Assembly: GCA_046328715.1 (NCBI GenBank)
Contig: JAXLWB010000037.1
Coordinates: forward strand, 1-64,000
From: JAXLWB01 sp046328715
GTDB taxonomy: Bacteria > Chloroflexota > Anaerolineae > Caldilineales > Caldilineaceae
Direction of reading: 5' to 3'
DNA: 64,000 nucleotides
Shown: positions 26,677-35,216 of the stretch, one piece after another
Layout: each line of letters opens with the position of its first letter
Numbering within the stretch: the stretch's first letter is position 1
The notes under the pieces: model-generated
The model's input: only the letters and a program-made list of their open reading frames with translations
What the model was told of the DNA's origin: nothing
Database searches by the model: none
Translations under genes and position numbers: made by a program

Positions 26677-27095
26677 CATATATCTCGACTCGTCTGCGAC
26701 AATTAGTGATTGAACGCGCCCGTCATAGTTGCGAGTATTGTTTGTTACACGAGGATTACACTACATTTTCACACGAAGTCGATCATATTTTTGCCCTCAA
26801 ACATGGCGGTCGGAATGAACTTAGTAACTTTGCTTATGCTTGTGCACAATGTAATCGTTTCAAGGGAAGTGATCTAAGTTCGTTAGACCCAATCATCGAT
26901 GAAATTGTTCTTCTCTTCAACCCACGCATAAATTCTTGGTTCGACCACTTTGATTTTGATGGTCCATTGATCCGTCCGCATAGCTCAATTGGTAGGGCAA
27001 CTGAAAAGCTACTTCAATTCAATCAAATTGACAGAGTGCTACTACGCAAAGAATTACTTATTGACAGCCGCTATCCATTTCAATTTGGTAAATAG
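26673..27095 (+). CDS. HNH endonuclease
   Basis: A 140-residue protein with a complete HNH/zinc-ribbon: C20-x2-C23, HEVDHI (H34, D37, H38), N52 and C57-x2-C60. It lacks any other domain. Proteins like this are solitary nucleases or restriction-like factors. It is coupled to the 92-residue partner upstream and is convergent with an SMI1/KNR4 gene. AT-rich codon use differs from the catabolic genes, suggesting transfer. Confidence 0.82.
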   Translation: MTYISTRLRQLVIERARHSCEYCLLHEDYTTFSHEVDHIFALKHGGRNELSNFAYACAQCNRFKGSDLSSLDPIIDEIVLLFNPRINSWFDHFDFDGPLIRPHSSIGRATEKLLQFNQIDRVLLRKELLIDSRYPFQFGK

Positions 27096-27131
27096 CTTAC
27101 CGGAATGGTTTTGGACAAAATTAACCTAAAG

Positions 27132-27770
27132 TTAAAATTGCTTTACTCGCTTGCACCCATCATCAACGATTTCACTCTCCGTCACCAAACTTTCCATAAA
27201 CTCAGTAAACGAATCGCCTACTTTCACCAACGTGGCATAATTCAGTGCATCATACGCAGCCCAGTATTCTGGATGCTCAGGATTGCCGAGAATCGCTTGA
27301 ATATCTGCGAATTGTGCTGATGCTTGTTCAATACAGCGGTCAAAAAATGATTTGTACCAAGGATAGCGCCAATACCATTCCAAATAATAGACAGATCCCA
27401 AGTCGTGAAAGTTGGTCGAGATACCGAGTAGCGAGCTTTGCACACAAATGCCGATAGCGTAGACACCTCTGGGCAAAAATCCTTCCTTTTCATGTCGATC
27501 AAAATGCTCATGGAGTATCGACGCTACGTCCGCGGCTTCAGGCTTGGTGTTGCGGTAACTGATAAAGGACCAGAACTCGGCGACTTCGTTCCAATTGAAA
27601 GAATAGGTTTTTCCCTGGATCGTCCGTTCGATTGGGATACGAAACCACCGCTTAGGTGAGTTCGCAACGCCACCATTTGTCCTCACCAAAAAGGTTTGAT
27701 AGTCCGCAGGCAGTGAGTGAAATAAAATTCGTTCATCGTTGGTTAGGGATTCAAGGTCAAACAGGGACAA
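27132..27770 (-). CDS. SMI1/KNR4 family protein
   Basis: A 212-residue protein with the N-terminal helix and LPADYQTFLVRTNGGVAN signature of the SMI1/KNR4 (SUKH) superfamily, whose bacterial members are mostly immunity proteins of polymorphic toxins. The start is TTG at 27770, immediately after an in-frame stop, so the N-terminus is not certain. No toxin gene sits next to it, making it an orphan immunity-like gene. It is convergent with the HNH gene. Confidence 0.7.
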   Translation of the reverse strand: MSLFDLESLTNDERILFHSLPADYQTFLVRTNGGVANSPKRWFRIPIERTIQGKTYSFNWNEVAEFWSFISYRNTKPEAADVASILHEHFDRHEKEGFLPRGVYAIGICVQSSLLGISTNFHDLGSVYYLEWYWRYPWYKSFFDRCIEQASAQFADIQAILGNPEHPEYWAAYDALNYATLVKVGDSFTEFMESLVTESEIVDDGCKRVKQF

Positions 27771-27811
27771 TTACGACCAGCCTACTATACTGTTGTTATC
27801 AGTTGTACATC

Positions 27812-28348
27812 TCACGCCATCCGATACTCCCACCCCTCCCGCCACGCGAAGTCTGCCACCATCAACTCCTCCAATGGTACGCCGTTGAGATGATGGTCGA
27901 AACCCCAACGGGTCGCTACGTGGCCGATCACAAGCAGACGTTTGCCGCTCCAGCGCGATGGCAAATCTTCCAGAAAACGTCCGACCCGTTGCACGGCCTG
28001 TCGCCAACTCTCACCATTCGGATAAGGCTTGTCGAGATACTGTTCACGATGACGATGCAATTCGGCGGCTGGCATTCCATTGCCATCGCCATAATCACAT
28101 TCGCGCAGCCGCCAATCACATAGAATTGGGATCGTCGTGTCGGCAGAAGCAATTTGGGCGGTTTCAAGCGCACGCCGCAAATCGGAGGTAAAGACGGCGT
28201 CAATACCATTGTTGCGTCGGCGGCTGCCCAATTCTATCGCCAACTGCCGCCCCCGTTCTGAAAGCTGGCTATGATTCCAGCCGCTGGCGACGCCACGCAC
28301 GTTGTCTTCACTCCATGAATGTGTCTCAAAGACAATTTGGATGGTCAT
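27812..28348 (-). CDS. Histidine phosphatase family protein (variant active site)
   Basis: 178 residues of the phosphoglycerate-mutase-like fold: LSERGRQLAIELGSRR, VFTSDLRRALETA and VIGHVATRWGFDHHL are family blocks. The N-terminal RHG motif is replaced by FETHSWSEDN, a variant I recall in other members. The ATG at 28348 has GGAG five bases upstream; the ATG at 28393 would put 15 residues inside a mobile element. A metabolite phosphatase role is likely. Confidence 0.72.
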   Translation of the reverse strand: MTIQIVFETHSWSEDNVRGVASGWNHSQLSERGRQLAIELGSRRRNNGIDAVFTSDLRRALETAQIASADTTIPILCDWRLRECDYGDGNGMPAAELHRHREQYLDKPYPNGESWRQAVQRVGRFLEDLPSRWSGKRLLVIGHVATRWGFDHHLNGVPLEELMVADFAWREGWEYRMA

Positions 28349-28376
28349 CAGACTCCATGTTACGCTGCATGAACCC

Positions 28377-28845
28377 GGTGACGACGATTTCAACCCCTCC
28401 CTAACCCTCCCGTTCGGCTGAGCTCACGTCGAAGCCAAACGAGGGAGGGAATTGTCACGAGGCAGATTATGTTTAGTGGACAGAAGAGAAAATATAATCT
28501 ACCCCTTCACTGTTCCCTCCCTTAGCAGCTTACCTTTACCCACATGTATTGGTGAGCGGGGATTGAGAGAATGCAATAAATGATGTGAAAGTTCGCTGAT
28601 TTTACCAGCTTTCAGCCATTTCTTGCTTTTGCTAAGTCAAACTTGTCAATTAATACCGAAAATTGGGTTCGAGCGGTCGGGTTCGAACTCAATTTTCAGG
28701 AGCAAAAATTGAAAACAGCTCGTTTTCACGACGAGATTGACTGCGTTTGTCTCTCATTTCCCACTTTTTACCCATCATTGAAAAGATGTGGGTAAAGCTA
28801 AGCCCTTAGCAGGGGGGGTTAGGGAGGGGTTGTTTCGTCGTTACC
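28377..28845. mobile_element. MITE-like element copy A, interrupted by a second element
   Basis: The outer ends are inverted (GGTGACGACGA... and ...TCGTCGTTACC), followed by AACCCCTCCCTAACCC. Its internal core (AATTGTCACG, then ATTATGTTTAGTGGACAG) matches copy B at 50955-51079 in reverse orientation and copy C at 60433-60565 in the same orientation. It has no coding capacity. A 274-base element is inserted at 28529-28802. It lies just upstream of the histidine phosphatase gene. Confidence 0.78.
28529..28802. mobile_element. Nested non-autonomous element with 10-bp target duplication
   Basis: 274 bases bounded by inverted ends (about 18 bp, one mismatch: GCTTACCTTTACCCACAT at the left, reverse complement of 28786-28803 at the right) and flanked by identical CCCTTAGCAG at 28519-28528 and 28803-28812. 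The interior carries a further hairpin (GAAAATTGGGTTCGA ... TCGAACTCAATTTTC). No gene is seen. Its insertion splits the outer element of the other family. Confidence 0.75.
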
Positions 28846-29020
28846 AAAAGTGATTATGATAAGGATGTGGGTTGCAGCTCTCATTATACTGTGTAACCGG
28901 CAACTTGCAACCTGCCATTTTTCGTTTTGCATGATTTGCGTGGACGTCTGGTAGGAAGAAATCTTTGACTTTGCTTGATGGGAAAGTGTTTCGCTTACCA
29001 ATTTAGGAGAAAATCATCTC
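28846..29020. other. Intergenic region with no gene
   Basis: 175 bases between the composite element and the DUF385 gene. It contains ACTTGCAACCTGCC (28903-28916), a motif also present near 1774 and 20668 on the opposite strand, and the AGGAG site of the downstream gene. I see no gene or RNA. Confidence 0.5.
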
Positions 29021-29398
29021 ATGCCAACCAGCCAATCGATCCAGAAAGCCCTCGACACCGATGAAACTATCGACATCACTACCTATGGCCGTCTCAGTGG
29101 TCAGCCACGGCGGACTGAGATCTGGTTTCGGCGCGTGGCTGGGCGCACCTACATTACGGGCACGCCGGGCAAGCGCGACTGGTTTGCCAACTTGCAAGCC
29201 AATCCACGCTTTGTCTTTCACTTGAAGGGATCCGTGCAGGCCGATTTGCCAGCCACGGCGCGCATCATCAGCGACCCAGCCGAGCGGCGTCAGCTTCTGG
29301 CCGATCCGGTGATGCGCTGGTATCAGCAGCAGGTGGGATCGCTGGACGAGTTGGTGGTGGGTAGTCCGCTGATTGAGGTGATTTTTGAGGAAGTTTGA
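29021..29398 (+). CDS. Deazaflavin (F420)-dependent nitroreductase-like, DUF385
   Basis: A 125-residue split-barrel flavin-type fold: TYGRLSGQPRRTEIWFRRVA, YITGTPGKRDWFANLQANP and FHLKGSVQADLPATA match the DUF385/Ddn-like family common in actinobacteria and Chloroflexota. These proteins use F420 or flavin to reduce quinones or nitro compounds. AGGAGA lies 13-15 bases upstream of the ATG. It is convergent with the DctP-like gene across a terminator. Confidence 0.75.
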   Translation: MPTSQSIQKALDTDETIDITTYGRLSGQPRRTEIWFRRVAGRTYITGTPGKRDWFANLQANPRFVFHLKGSVQADLPATARIISDPAERRQLLADPVMRWYQQQVGSLDELVVGSPLIEVIFEEV

Positions 29399-29449
29399 GG
29401 GAAAATCAGAGTTGTCTGACTGTCTATGTCCGTCGATTACTGTTGCAGA

Positions 29450-29484
29450 CCAGACAGGTGGACGAATTCCACCCGTCTGGTTTC
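29450..29484. terminator. Terminator hairpin between convergent genes
   Basis: Arms CCAGACAGGTGG (29450-29461) and CCACCCGTCTGG (29469-29480), 11 of 12 paired, with a 7-base loop, then TTTC. It serves the plus-strand DUF385 gene and lies 36 bases from the stop of the minus-strand gene. Confidence 0.55.
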
Positions 29485-29519
29485 AAACCTTCTACTTGAC
29501 CGGCAATAAAAGGTAGAAG

Positions 29520-31790
29520 CTACTTCACCTTTTGCCAGGGTTTTGCTTCGAGATACGATCTGATCTCAACAAATGGAGCATTTTTGGTTGAAACCAGATG
29601 CAGGTGAAGAAGTCCTTGTTCATCGACACGCCACTGCATCTCATCCACCCGATTAGGACACTCGTCAGGATTGCCGAAATAGGTGAAGCGCACCACATCG
29701 CCAACTACTTCATAGTGTGCCTGACACTTGCCACTTTTTCCCGACTCACCGTGCCAAACCTCCAACGATTGGCCATCTTGGAAGGTCAAGGTTGTTACGC
29801 CTGCCCAGTCGCTTTGAGCCACAGAGCGCAGTAAGCCCATCCGCACAAAGTCGTCAACAGTCTCTGTGACTTGCCAGGTGCCATTGGGCGGTAGACCAGG
29901 TGACCAGGCTTCCACCTTCTGCCATGGTTTCGCCTCGTAAAACGCTGTCGATTCCACGTCCACGAACCCAGAATTTTGAGGAACAAGGTGAAGATGGAGC
30001 CCTTCATCATCAATCCGCCACCGGATGTCATCTGGGTGATCCCACGAACACTCGCTGGGATCGCTGGTGAGCGTGAGGCGCATAATATCCTCCTCAATTA
30101 ATTCATAATCAGCCTGGCACCTGCCAAATTGCCCTTGCAAGCCTTCCCAGATCATTACATATTTTCCATCCTGGAATGTGATTGTGTAAACTCCTGCCCA
30201 CCCAGTCTCTGCAACAGAGCGCAACACACCCATGCTCACAAAGTCTTCGGTGGTTAATTCAACCTGCCAAACCCCATTGGGCGGTAGACCGGGAGACCAC
30301 GCTTCTACTTGCTGCCAAGGCTTCGCCTCGAGGTATGCCTTGTTTTCTAGAAAAGGTGCACCTTGGATGGCAACCAGGTGTAGACGAAGCCCGTCAGTGT
30401 CAAGCCGCCACTGAATATCTGCCACACTCCGACAGTCGGGGCTATCATAAAAAGTTAAGCGCACAAAATCCTCAACTACAGCATAGTTTGCCGTACACTG
30501 ACCGGATTGCCCTTGATCGCTCTGAAAATGCCCCACAGCTTTACCATCCTGGAACGTCCAGGTATACACGCCTGCTGAGCCAATTGCAACCGATTGTAAC
30601 TCACCCATGCGCATAAGGTCTTCGGTGGTGACCTCTACTTGCCAAGTGCCATTGGGTGGTAGACCCGGCGACCAAACCTGATTGTCCGCAGCCGGTGCAG
30701 GACTTTGCTGGACAGCCTGTGATCCACACGCCGCTGCGCCTGGTGCGGGCGTAACTTTGGCTTTCAGGTCGCGAATTGCCGCAATCAGTTCTGCGTTGAG
30801 TGGGTCTTTTTCGATCTGATCAAAGACTGGTTGGGCGGCCTGCTCAAAAGCCTTGACTTGCTCATCACTGGCGAGGACGATGGTGCCGCCATCCGCACAA
30901 TAGGTGGCCGCCGCATCCACCTCTTTGGGCCGGTTGGCAAGCGCTTTCTTTTGCGTTGCAATTGCCGCTTGGCGCAGGATCATGCGTTGTTGATCCGTTA
31001 GCTGCGTAAAGGCCGCAGCGTTAGCAAAGAGGACTTCATATTTGGGATAGAAGGTCACATTGCCAGTGGCGATAGGCCTGCCGGTCAACGTTCCCCCTTG
31101 CTGTAGTCCTGACTCGGCACCTTGATAACCGCCATCCCCATACATGGCAGTACCGCCCAGCGCATTAATAAGCTGATATCCAATATCGGAGCGTGGCGTG
31201 CGTATATTGACGCCTGCAAAATCCTGGAGCGAGAGAAAGGGCTTATCTGGCACAATGGAGAAGGGATGACGCAGGTCTTCGGGCCAAAGAGTAAGTCCGA
31301 CCATGCCTGCAGATGATAAATGTTCCAGCATCTTGGTTGCAATGTCACTGGTAGCGACCGCCTCTGCCAAGGCATCATTCGCAATCAGGAACGGTGCCTG
31401 CAAAGGTTGAAAGCTAAAGATCTGTTGCATATCAAAGGCACGCGAAGGGGCCATCCCCAACTCAAAATCCCCCTGTTGCACACGTTGGATTGCCTTGGCC
31501 TCGTACAAACCATCTGGAGCGTCAGCCCCAGCATCCCAGACCGGTTCAACCGTGATCATGCCCTGGGAAAGGTCATGAACTTGGGTCACAAACTCTTGGA
31601 CATAATTGTCGATTCGCGGCGAACCCTGACCAGCAGCGATCGCAAAACGTAGGGTAACAGCTTTCGGTGCGGCTGCCGGCTGAATCGGCATACAGCCTGC
31701 CAGCAGCGCCAGAATGAGGGTGATGCTGGCGGTGAGCCAGGGAATTGATACTCTTTGTTGCGTCGTACTCGCTTTAGGAAGCGTATTCAT
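29520..31790 (-). CDS. DctP-like TRAP solute-binding lipoprotein with three tandem unknown domains
   Basis: 756 residues. The signal peptide ends in a lipobox (LLAGC, ~29-33). Residues ~45-340 match the TRAP/DctP periplasmic binding fold (VTLRFAIAAGQGSPRIDNYV, ADAPDGLYEAKAIQRVQQGD, GVNIRTPRSDIGYQLINALG). From ~372 a ~126-130-residue unit occurs three times, each beginning WSPGLPPNG-WQV, with a TEDF..MG.L.SVA stretch, TFQDGK, a paired Cys and a C-terminal EAKPWQ. No TRAP permease gene is adjacent. The start has GGAGAGG seven bases upstream. The repeats may be carbohydrate- or surface-binding (inference). Confidence 0.78.
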   Translation of the reverse strand: MNTLPKASTTQQRVSIPWLTASITLILALLAGCMPIQPAAAPKAVTLRFAIAAGQGSPRIDNYVQEFVTQVHDLSQGMITVEPVWDAGADAPDGLYEAKAIQRVQQGDFELGMAPSRAFDMQQIFSFQPLQAPFLIANDALAEAVATSDIATKMLEHLSSAGMVGLTLWPEDLRHPFSIVPDKPFLSLQDFAGVNIRTPRSDIGYQLINALGGTAMYGDGGYQGAESGLQQGGTLTGRPIATGNVTFYPKYEVLFANAAAFTQLTDQQRMILRQAAIATQKKALANRPKEVDAAATYCADGGTIVLASDEQVKAFEQAAQPVFDQIEKDPLNAELIAAIRDLKAKVTPAPGAAACGSQAVQQSPAPAADNQVWSPGLPPNGTWQVEVTTEDLMRMGELQSVAIGSAGVYTWTFQDGKAVGHFQSDQGQSGQCTANYAVVEDFVRLTFYDSPDCRSVADIQWRLDTDGLRLHLVAIQGAPFLENKAYLEAKPWQQVEAWSPGLPPNGVWQVELTTEDFVSMGVLRSVAETGWAGVYTITFQDGKYVMIWEGLQGQFGRCQADYELIEEDIMRLTLTSDPSECSWDHPDDIRWRIDDEGLHLHLVPQNSGFVDVESTAFYEAKPWQKVEAWSPGLPPNGTWQVTETVDDFVRMGLLRSVAQSDWAGVTTLTFQDGQSLEVWHGESGKSGKCQAHYEVVGDVVRFTYFGNPDECPNRVDEMQWRVDEQGLLHLHLVSTKNAPFVEIRSYLEAKPWQKVK

Positions 31791-31812
31791 GTTGACCTCT
31801 CCTTATATTTGT

Positions 31813-32451
31813 CTAATTATCGATTTTTACAGCTTGCTCATACAATCGTCGTGCCACGATCTCTTCTCCTTTCCATTCATCTTGCTCAGCAAAGCCTAAC
31901 TCTGCGTAGAGTTGCTGGGCGGTACGATTGGCGGGAAGATAGGCGATAGCAAAGACATACCGATCCTGCTCGACTGACAACCGTTCGAGTGCCGCTTGTA
32001 GCGCTTGCTGCTCGTAGCCCTGCTGCTGAAAGTGCTGATCAACGATCATCACACCCAGCCAGCAACAATCTGCGTCTAGTGGGTCGGGTGCCCAGGTGAG
32101 AAAGCCGATCACTTGTTCGTTCAGGACGATGGCGAGCGGCTGCCAACGCTGTTCATAGGCGCAGAGGGCCAGGTAATAGCACGGCTCCGCCACAAACATT
32201 TGTTGCTCCAACGCCACCGTCAGCTTTGCCACTGCGCGCCAGTTCTGGCTATCCACGGGTTGCAAGGTTACTTGGCCTTCCGCATCAGCTGCGGTCATTG
32301 CAATCTGTTCAATACGCTCCTCCTTTTTGTAGTCGGCCACGGGCCGCACAACTTCCCCTTCGACCTCTGTTCCGATTGATTCTGCTGTCCAACGGATCGT
32401 CCAGGTTTCAGTAGTTACGATGGTGATAATCCGTTGGCGGCGTCTGCTCAT
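31813..32451 (-). CDS. GNAT N-acetyltransferase with short N-terminal extension
   Basis: A 212-residue protein. Residues ~60-205 are GNAT-like, with the acyl-CoA region LGVMIVDQHFQQQGYEQQAL and a C-terminal NRTAQQLYAELGF. The first ~45 residues (RRRQRIITIVTTETWTIRW) look like an independent small Arg/Thr-rich module seen alone in other Chloroflexota proteins (recollection). It is 22 bases downstream of the DctP-like gene on the same strand in the opposite order, and it diverges from the second STAND regulator. The substrate is unknown. Confidence 0.7.
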   Translation of the reverse strand: MSRRRQRIITIVTTETWTIRWTAESIGTEVEGEVVRPVADYKKEERIEQIAMTAADAEGQVTLQPVDSQNWRAVAKLTVALEQQMFVAEPCYYLALCAYEQRWQPLAIVLNEQVIGFLTWAPDPLDADCCWLGVMIVDQHFQQQGYEQQALQAALERLSVEQDRYVFAIAYLPANRTAQQLYAELGFAEQDEWKGEEIVARRLYEQAVKIDN

Positions 32452-32493
32452 GCGGGCAGTCTACAGGGTTTGAGGCGGCAATCGAGCTGTTTT

Positions 32494-32549
32494 TTACACA
32501 AAATTACACAAAATACTACATTGACAGACCCAGCAAAGCGTGCTACGCT
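32494..32549 (+). promoter_or_regulatory. Promoter with tandem TTACACAAAA repeats
   Basis: TTGACA (32521-32526), a 17-base spacer and TACGCT (32544-32549) form a sigma-70-type promoter for the STAND gene at 32629. Immediately upstream, TTACACAAAA is repeated twice in tandem without a gap (32494-32503, 32504-32513), a likely activator or autoregulatory site. Confidence 0.6.
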
Positions 32550-32628
32550 CACTTCCAGTCATAGCCAGCCCTTGGTTTTGACTTGGGATGTAACGACTTC
32601 ATCGGTTTGACTCGCTCCGGAGAAACTG

Positions 32629-35208
32629 ATGGCTTCACCCTCGACTCTGACCTTTGGCACACTACTGCGCCAGTTGCGTCGCCGCGTGGGCATGACGCAG
32701 GGCGACCTGGCCAGCGCGGTCGGTTACAGTGTCTCCTTCATTTCTAGCTTGGAACAGAACACACGCCAACCGGATGTGCACAGCATCGTGCAGCACTTTG
32801 TCCCGGCGTTGGGTTTGCAGGAGGAACCGCAATTGGCGGCACGTCTGCTCGAACTGGCCGCTGCCATGCGCGGCGACCTGGCCCCGGCAACCTTGACGCT
32901 CACGCATGAAACCCGCACGGTGTTGACTGAAACGGTGGACGAACCTGCTCATTCGTTGCCCGTGCCACCCACCCTGCTCATCGGGCGCGAGCAGGAAGTG
33001 AAATTGCTTTGTAATCGTATGTCAGGGCATGGTGGACGACTCTTGACGCTGGTGGGTCCACCAGGGATTGGCAAGACACGCCTGGGGTTAGAAGTGGCGA
33101 CGCAGCTACACGCCCGCTATCGGGATGGCGCGTGCTTTGTGTCGTTGGCGGCGGTAGGCGAACCAGAACAACTGCCTTCGGCGATCCTAACCGCGCTCGG
33201 TGTTACCGAGTCCAGCTCCAAACCGCCGCAAACTCGTCTGATCGAGGTTCTACGCCGCAAAGAAATCCTGCTCTTGCTGGATAACTTCGAGCAGATTGTC
33301 GCTGCTGGATCGTTGGTGGCACAGCTTTTGGAAGCCTGTCCTGGGCTACATGTGTTGGTGACAAGTCGTGAGCGGTTGCACTTGCGTGCCGAGCAGCGCT
33401 TTCCGGTGCCGCCGCTGCAAGTTGCCGCTGCGCTTGAACTCTTCGTACAGCGCGCCCAGGCGGTTGAGCCTGATTTTGAACTGACCCTGGCCAACCAGCC
33501 GGTGATTGAGAAGATTTGCCAACGACTTGACTGTCTACCGCTGGCGATTGAATTGATTGCAGCACGGATTGATCTATATTCTGTACAGGGTATGTTGGCC
33601 CGCATAGGTGAACGTGCACTTGATTTACTCACGAATAATGCACAAGACGCCCCGCTGCATCAACGCACACTCCGACAGGCGATCCAGTACAGCTATAGTG
33701 CATTGGATGAGGTTGAGCGTTGCCTGTTTCGGGAATTGGGTATTTTTGTTGATGGCTTTGATTTGGCGGCTGTGGTCTACTTTGGCTTTACACCAGAGCC
33801 ATTACAGAGCTTAATCAACAAAAGTCTCGTAAAGGTAGCCGCCCCATCTTTCTCTACTGTTCTAGGCAAAAATCCAGAACCTCGTTATCTACTTTTGGAA
33901 ATGCTGCGTGAATATGCCCTGGAACAATTGCAAGTCCACAATGAAGTACCAAAGACCAAAGCAAAACATGTTGCCTATTGTCTGCAACTTGTCGAACATT
34001 CTGACCCTATGGTGCGAAGCGCAGAATTCGGCTCCTGGCTGCACCATCTGGAGCGCGAACATAACAACCTGCGTGCTGCGCTGACCTGGACCATTGCCCA
34101 GCAAGATGGCACAATGGCATTGCGTTTATGCAGCATGTTAGACTGGTTTTGGGCCTGGCATGGACACTCCCAGGAAGGAAAAAGGTGGTTGGAGCAATCT
34201 TTCGCCCTTAGTGCAGAGGTGCCTCAGATTATACGCGCACAGGCACTCGGCGCGGCTGGACATATGGAACATGTCTTGGGCAACCACGCTCAAGCACAAG
34301 TATGGGTTGAAGAGAGTTTGGCGATCTATCAGTCACTGAATGACCAACGCAATGTTGCCGAGAAGTCACTGCAACTGGGCGGCATTCTGCGTAAGCAACA
34401 TCGTTATGAACAGGCTCGTTTTTTCTACGAACAGAGTTTCCGTCTGTTTGAGTCGCTTGAAGAGCGGGGACGCCTCAATGCCGTACACGTTGGCTTGGGC
34501 AACCTCGCTATGAATCAAAATGACTACCAGCAAGCTAGAATCCATTACGAGCAAGCACTGATCGGGCAACGCGCCGCTGGAGAAAAATCGGGCATGATCG
34601 AGGTTTTGCCAAGGCTTGCAGAGTTAGCCTTTCAACAGAGCGACTATATGCGCTCCAATGCCTATTGCCAGGAATTATTGACACTCTGCCAGGAGCTTGG
34701 GGATCAAGAAGGATTAGTCTTTGCCTACATTCAACTGGTGCGTCTAGCCCTACAGCAAGACGAAGTGCCACAGGCCAGCCATTATCTTACCCAGAGTCAG
34801 ACACTGGTTCAAACGTTAGGCTATCCACCGCTGACGGCGAGTGTTCTAACCCACCAAGGCAAAGTTGCCCTGGTACAAAATGACTGGACACATGCGCATC
34901 AATGTTTTTGCCAGAGCTTGCAGATCACCCATCAACTTGTCGACCCGTTAGAAACCGCCAATGCACTGGAAAATCTAGCCAATCTTTGCTATAGCCAGGC
35001 TGATTTGGAAAAGGCAACTTGTTTGTTGGGGGCGGCAGAAAATCTACGCCAGAAAATTGGATCGTCTCTGCCTCCCAAAGATCATGCAGATCATCAACAG
35101 TTTATAGCAGCTCTCCGCACCCAACTCGATGAAACAACCTATGCTCGTCTTTATAACGAGGGTTTCGTCATGACTACTGACCAAGCCGTCGCCTTTGCTC
35201 TGGCGTAG
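32629..35208 (+). CDS. HTH / NB-ARC ATPase / TPR regulator (STAND family)
   Basis: 859 residues. HTH residues ~10-60 (TQGDLASAVGYSVSFISSLE) are followed by an NTPase with Walker A GPPGIGKT (143-150) and Walker B ILLLLDNFEQIV, the NB-ARC LDCLPLAIELIAARI block, and a TPR-rich C-terminal half. It has the same domain order as the 921-residue protein at 5257-8022, but the sequences are clearly diverged. It probably controls an adjacent secreted or metabolic function. It is convergent with a PIG-L gene, with only 8 bases between stops. Confidence 0.88.
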   Translation: MASPSTLTFGTLLRQLRRRVGMTQGDLASAVGYSVSFISSLEQNTRQPDVHSIVQHFVPALGLQEEPQLAARLLELAAAMRGDLAPATLTLTHETRTVLTETVDEPAHSLPVPPTLLIGREQEVKLLCNRMSGHGGRLLTLVGPPGIGKTRLGLEVATQLHARYRDGACFVSLAAVGEPEQLPSAILTALGVTESSSKPPQTRLIEVLRRKEILLLLDNFEQIVAAGSLVAQLLEACPGLHVLVTSRERLHLRAEQRFPVPPLQVAAALELFVQRAQAVEPDFELTLANQPVIEKICQRLDCLPLAIELIAARIDLYSVQGMLARIGERALDLLTNNAQDAPLHQRTLRQAIQYSYSALDEVERCLFRELGIFVDGFDLAAVVYFGFTPEPLQSLINKSLVKVAAPSFSTVLGKNPEPRYLLLEMLREYALEQLQVHNEVPKTKAKHVAYCLQLVEHSDPMVRSAEFGSWLHHLEREHNNLRAALTWTIAQQDGTMALRLCSMLDWFWAWHGHSQEGKRWLEQSFALSAEVPQIIRAQALGAAGHMEHVLGNHAQAQVWVEESLAIYQSLNDQRNVAEKSLQLGGILRKQHRYEQARFFYEQSFRLFESLEERGRLNAVHVGLGNLAMNQNDYQQARIHYEQALIGQRAAGEKSGMIEVLPRLAELAFQQSDYMRSNAYCQELLTLCQELGDQEGLVFAYIQLVRLALQQDEVPQASHYLTQSQTLVQTLGYPPLTASVLTHQGKVALVQNDWTHAHQCFCQSLQITHQLVDPLETANALENLANLCYSQADLEKATCLLGAAENLRQKIGSSLPPKDHADHQQFIAALRTQLDETTYARLYNEGFVMTTDQAVAFALA

Positions 35209-35216
35209 TTCTGTCC

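Noticed and set aside
29520..31790. A complete TRAP transporter
   Set aside because: Only the DctP-type binding protein is present; no DctQ or DctM genes are adjacent.
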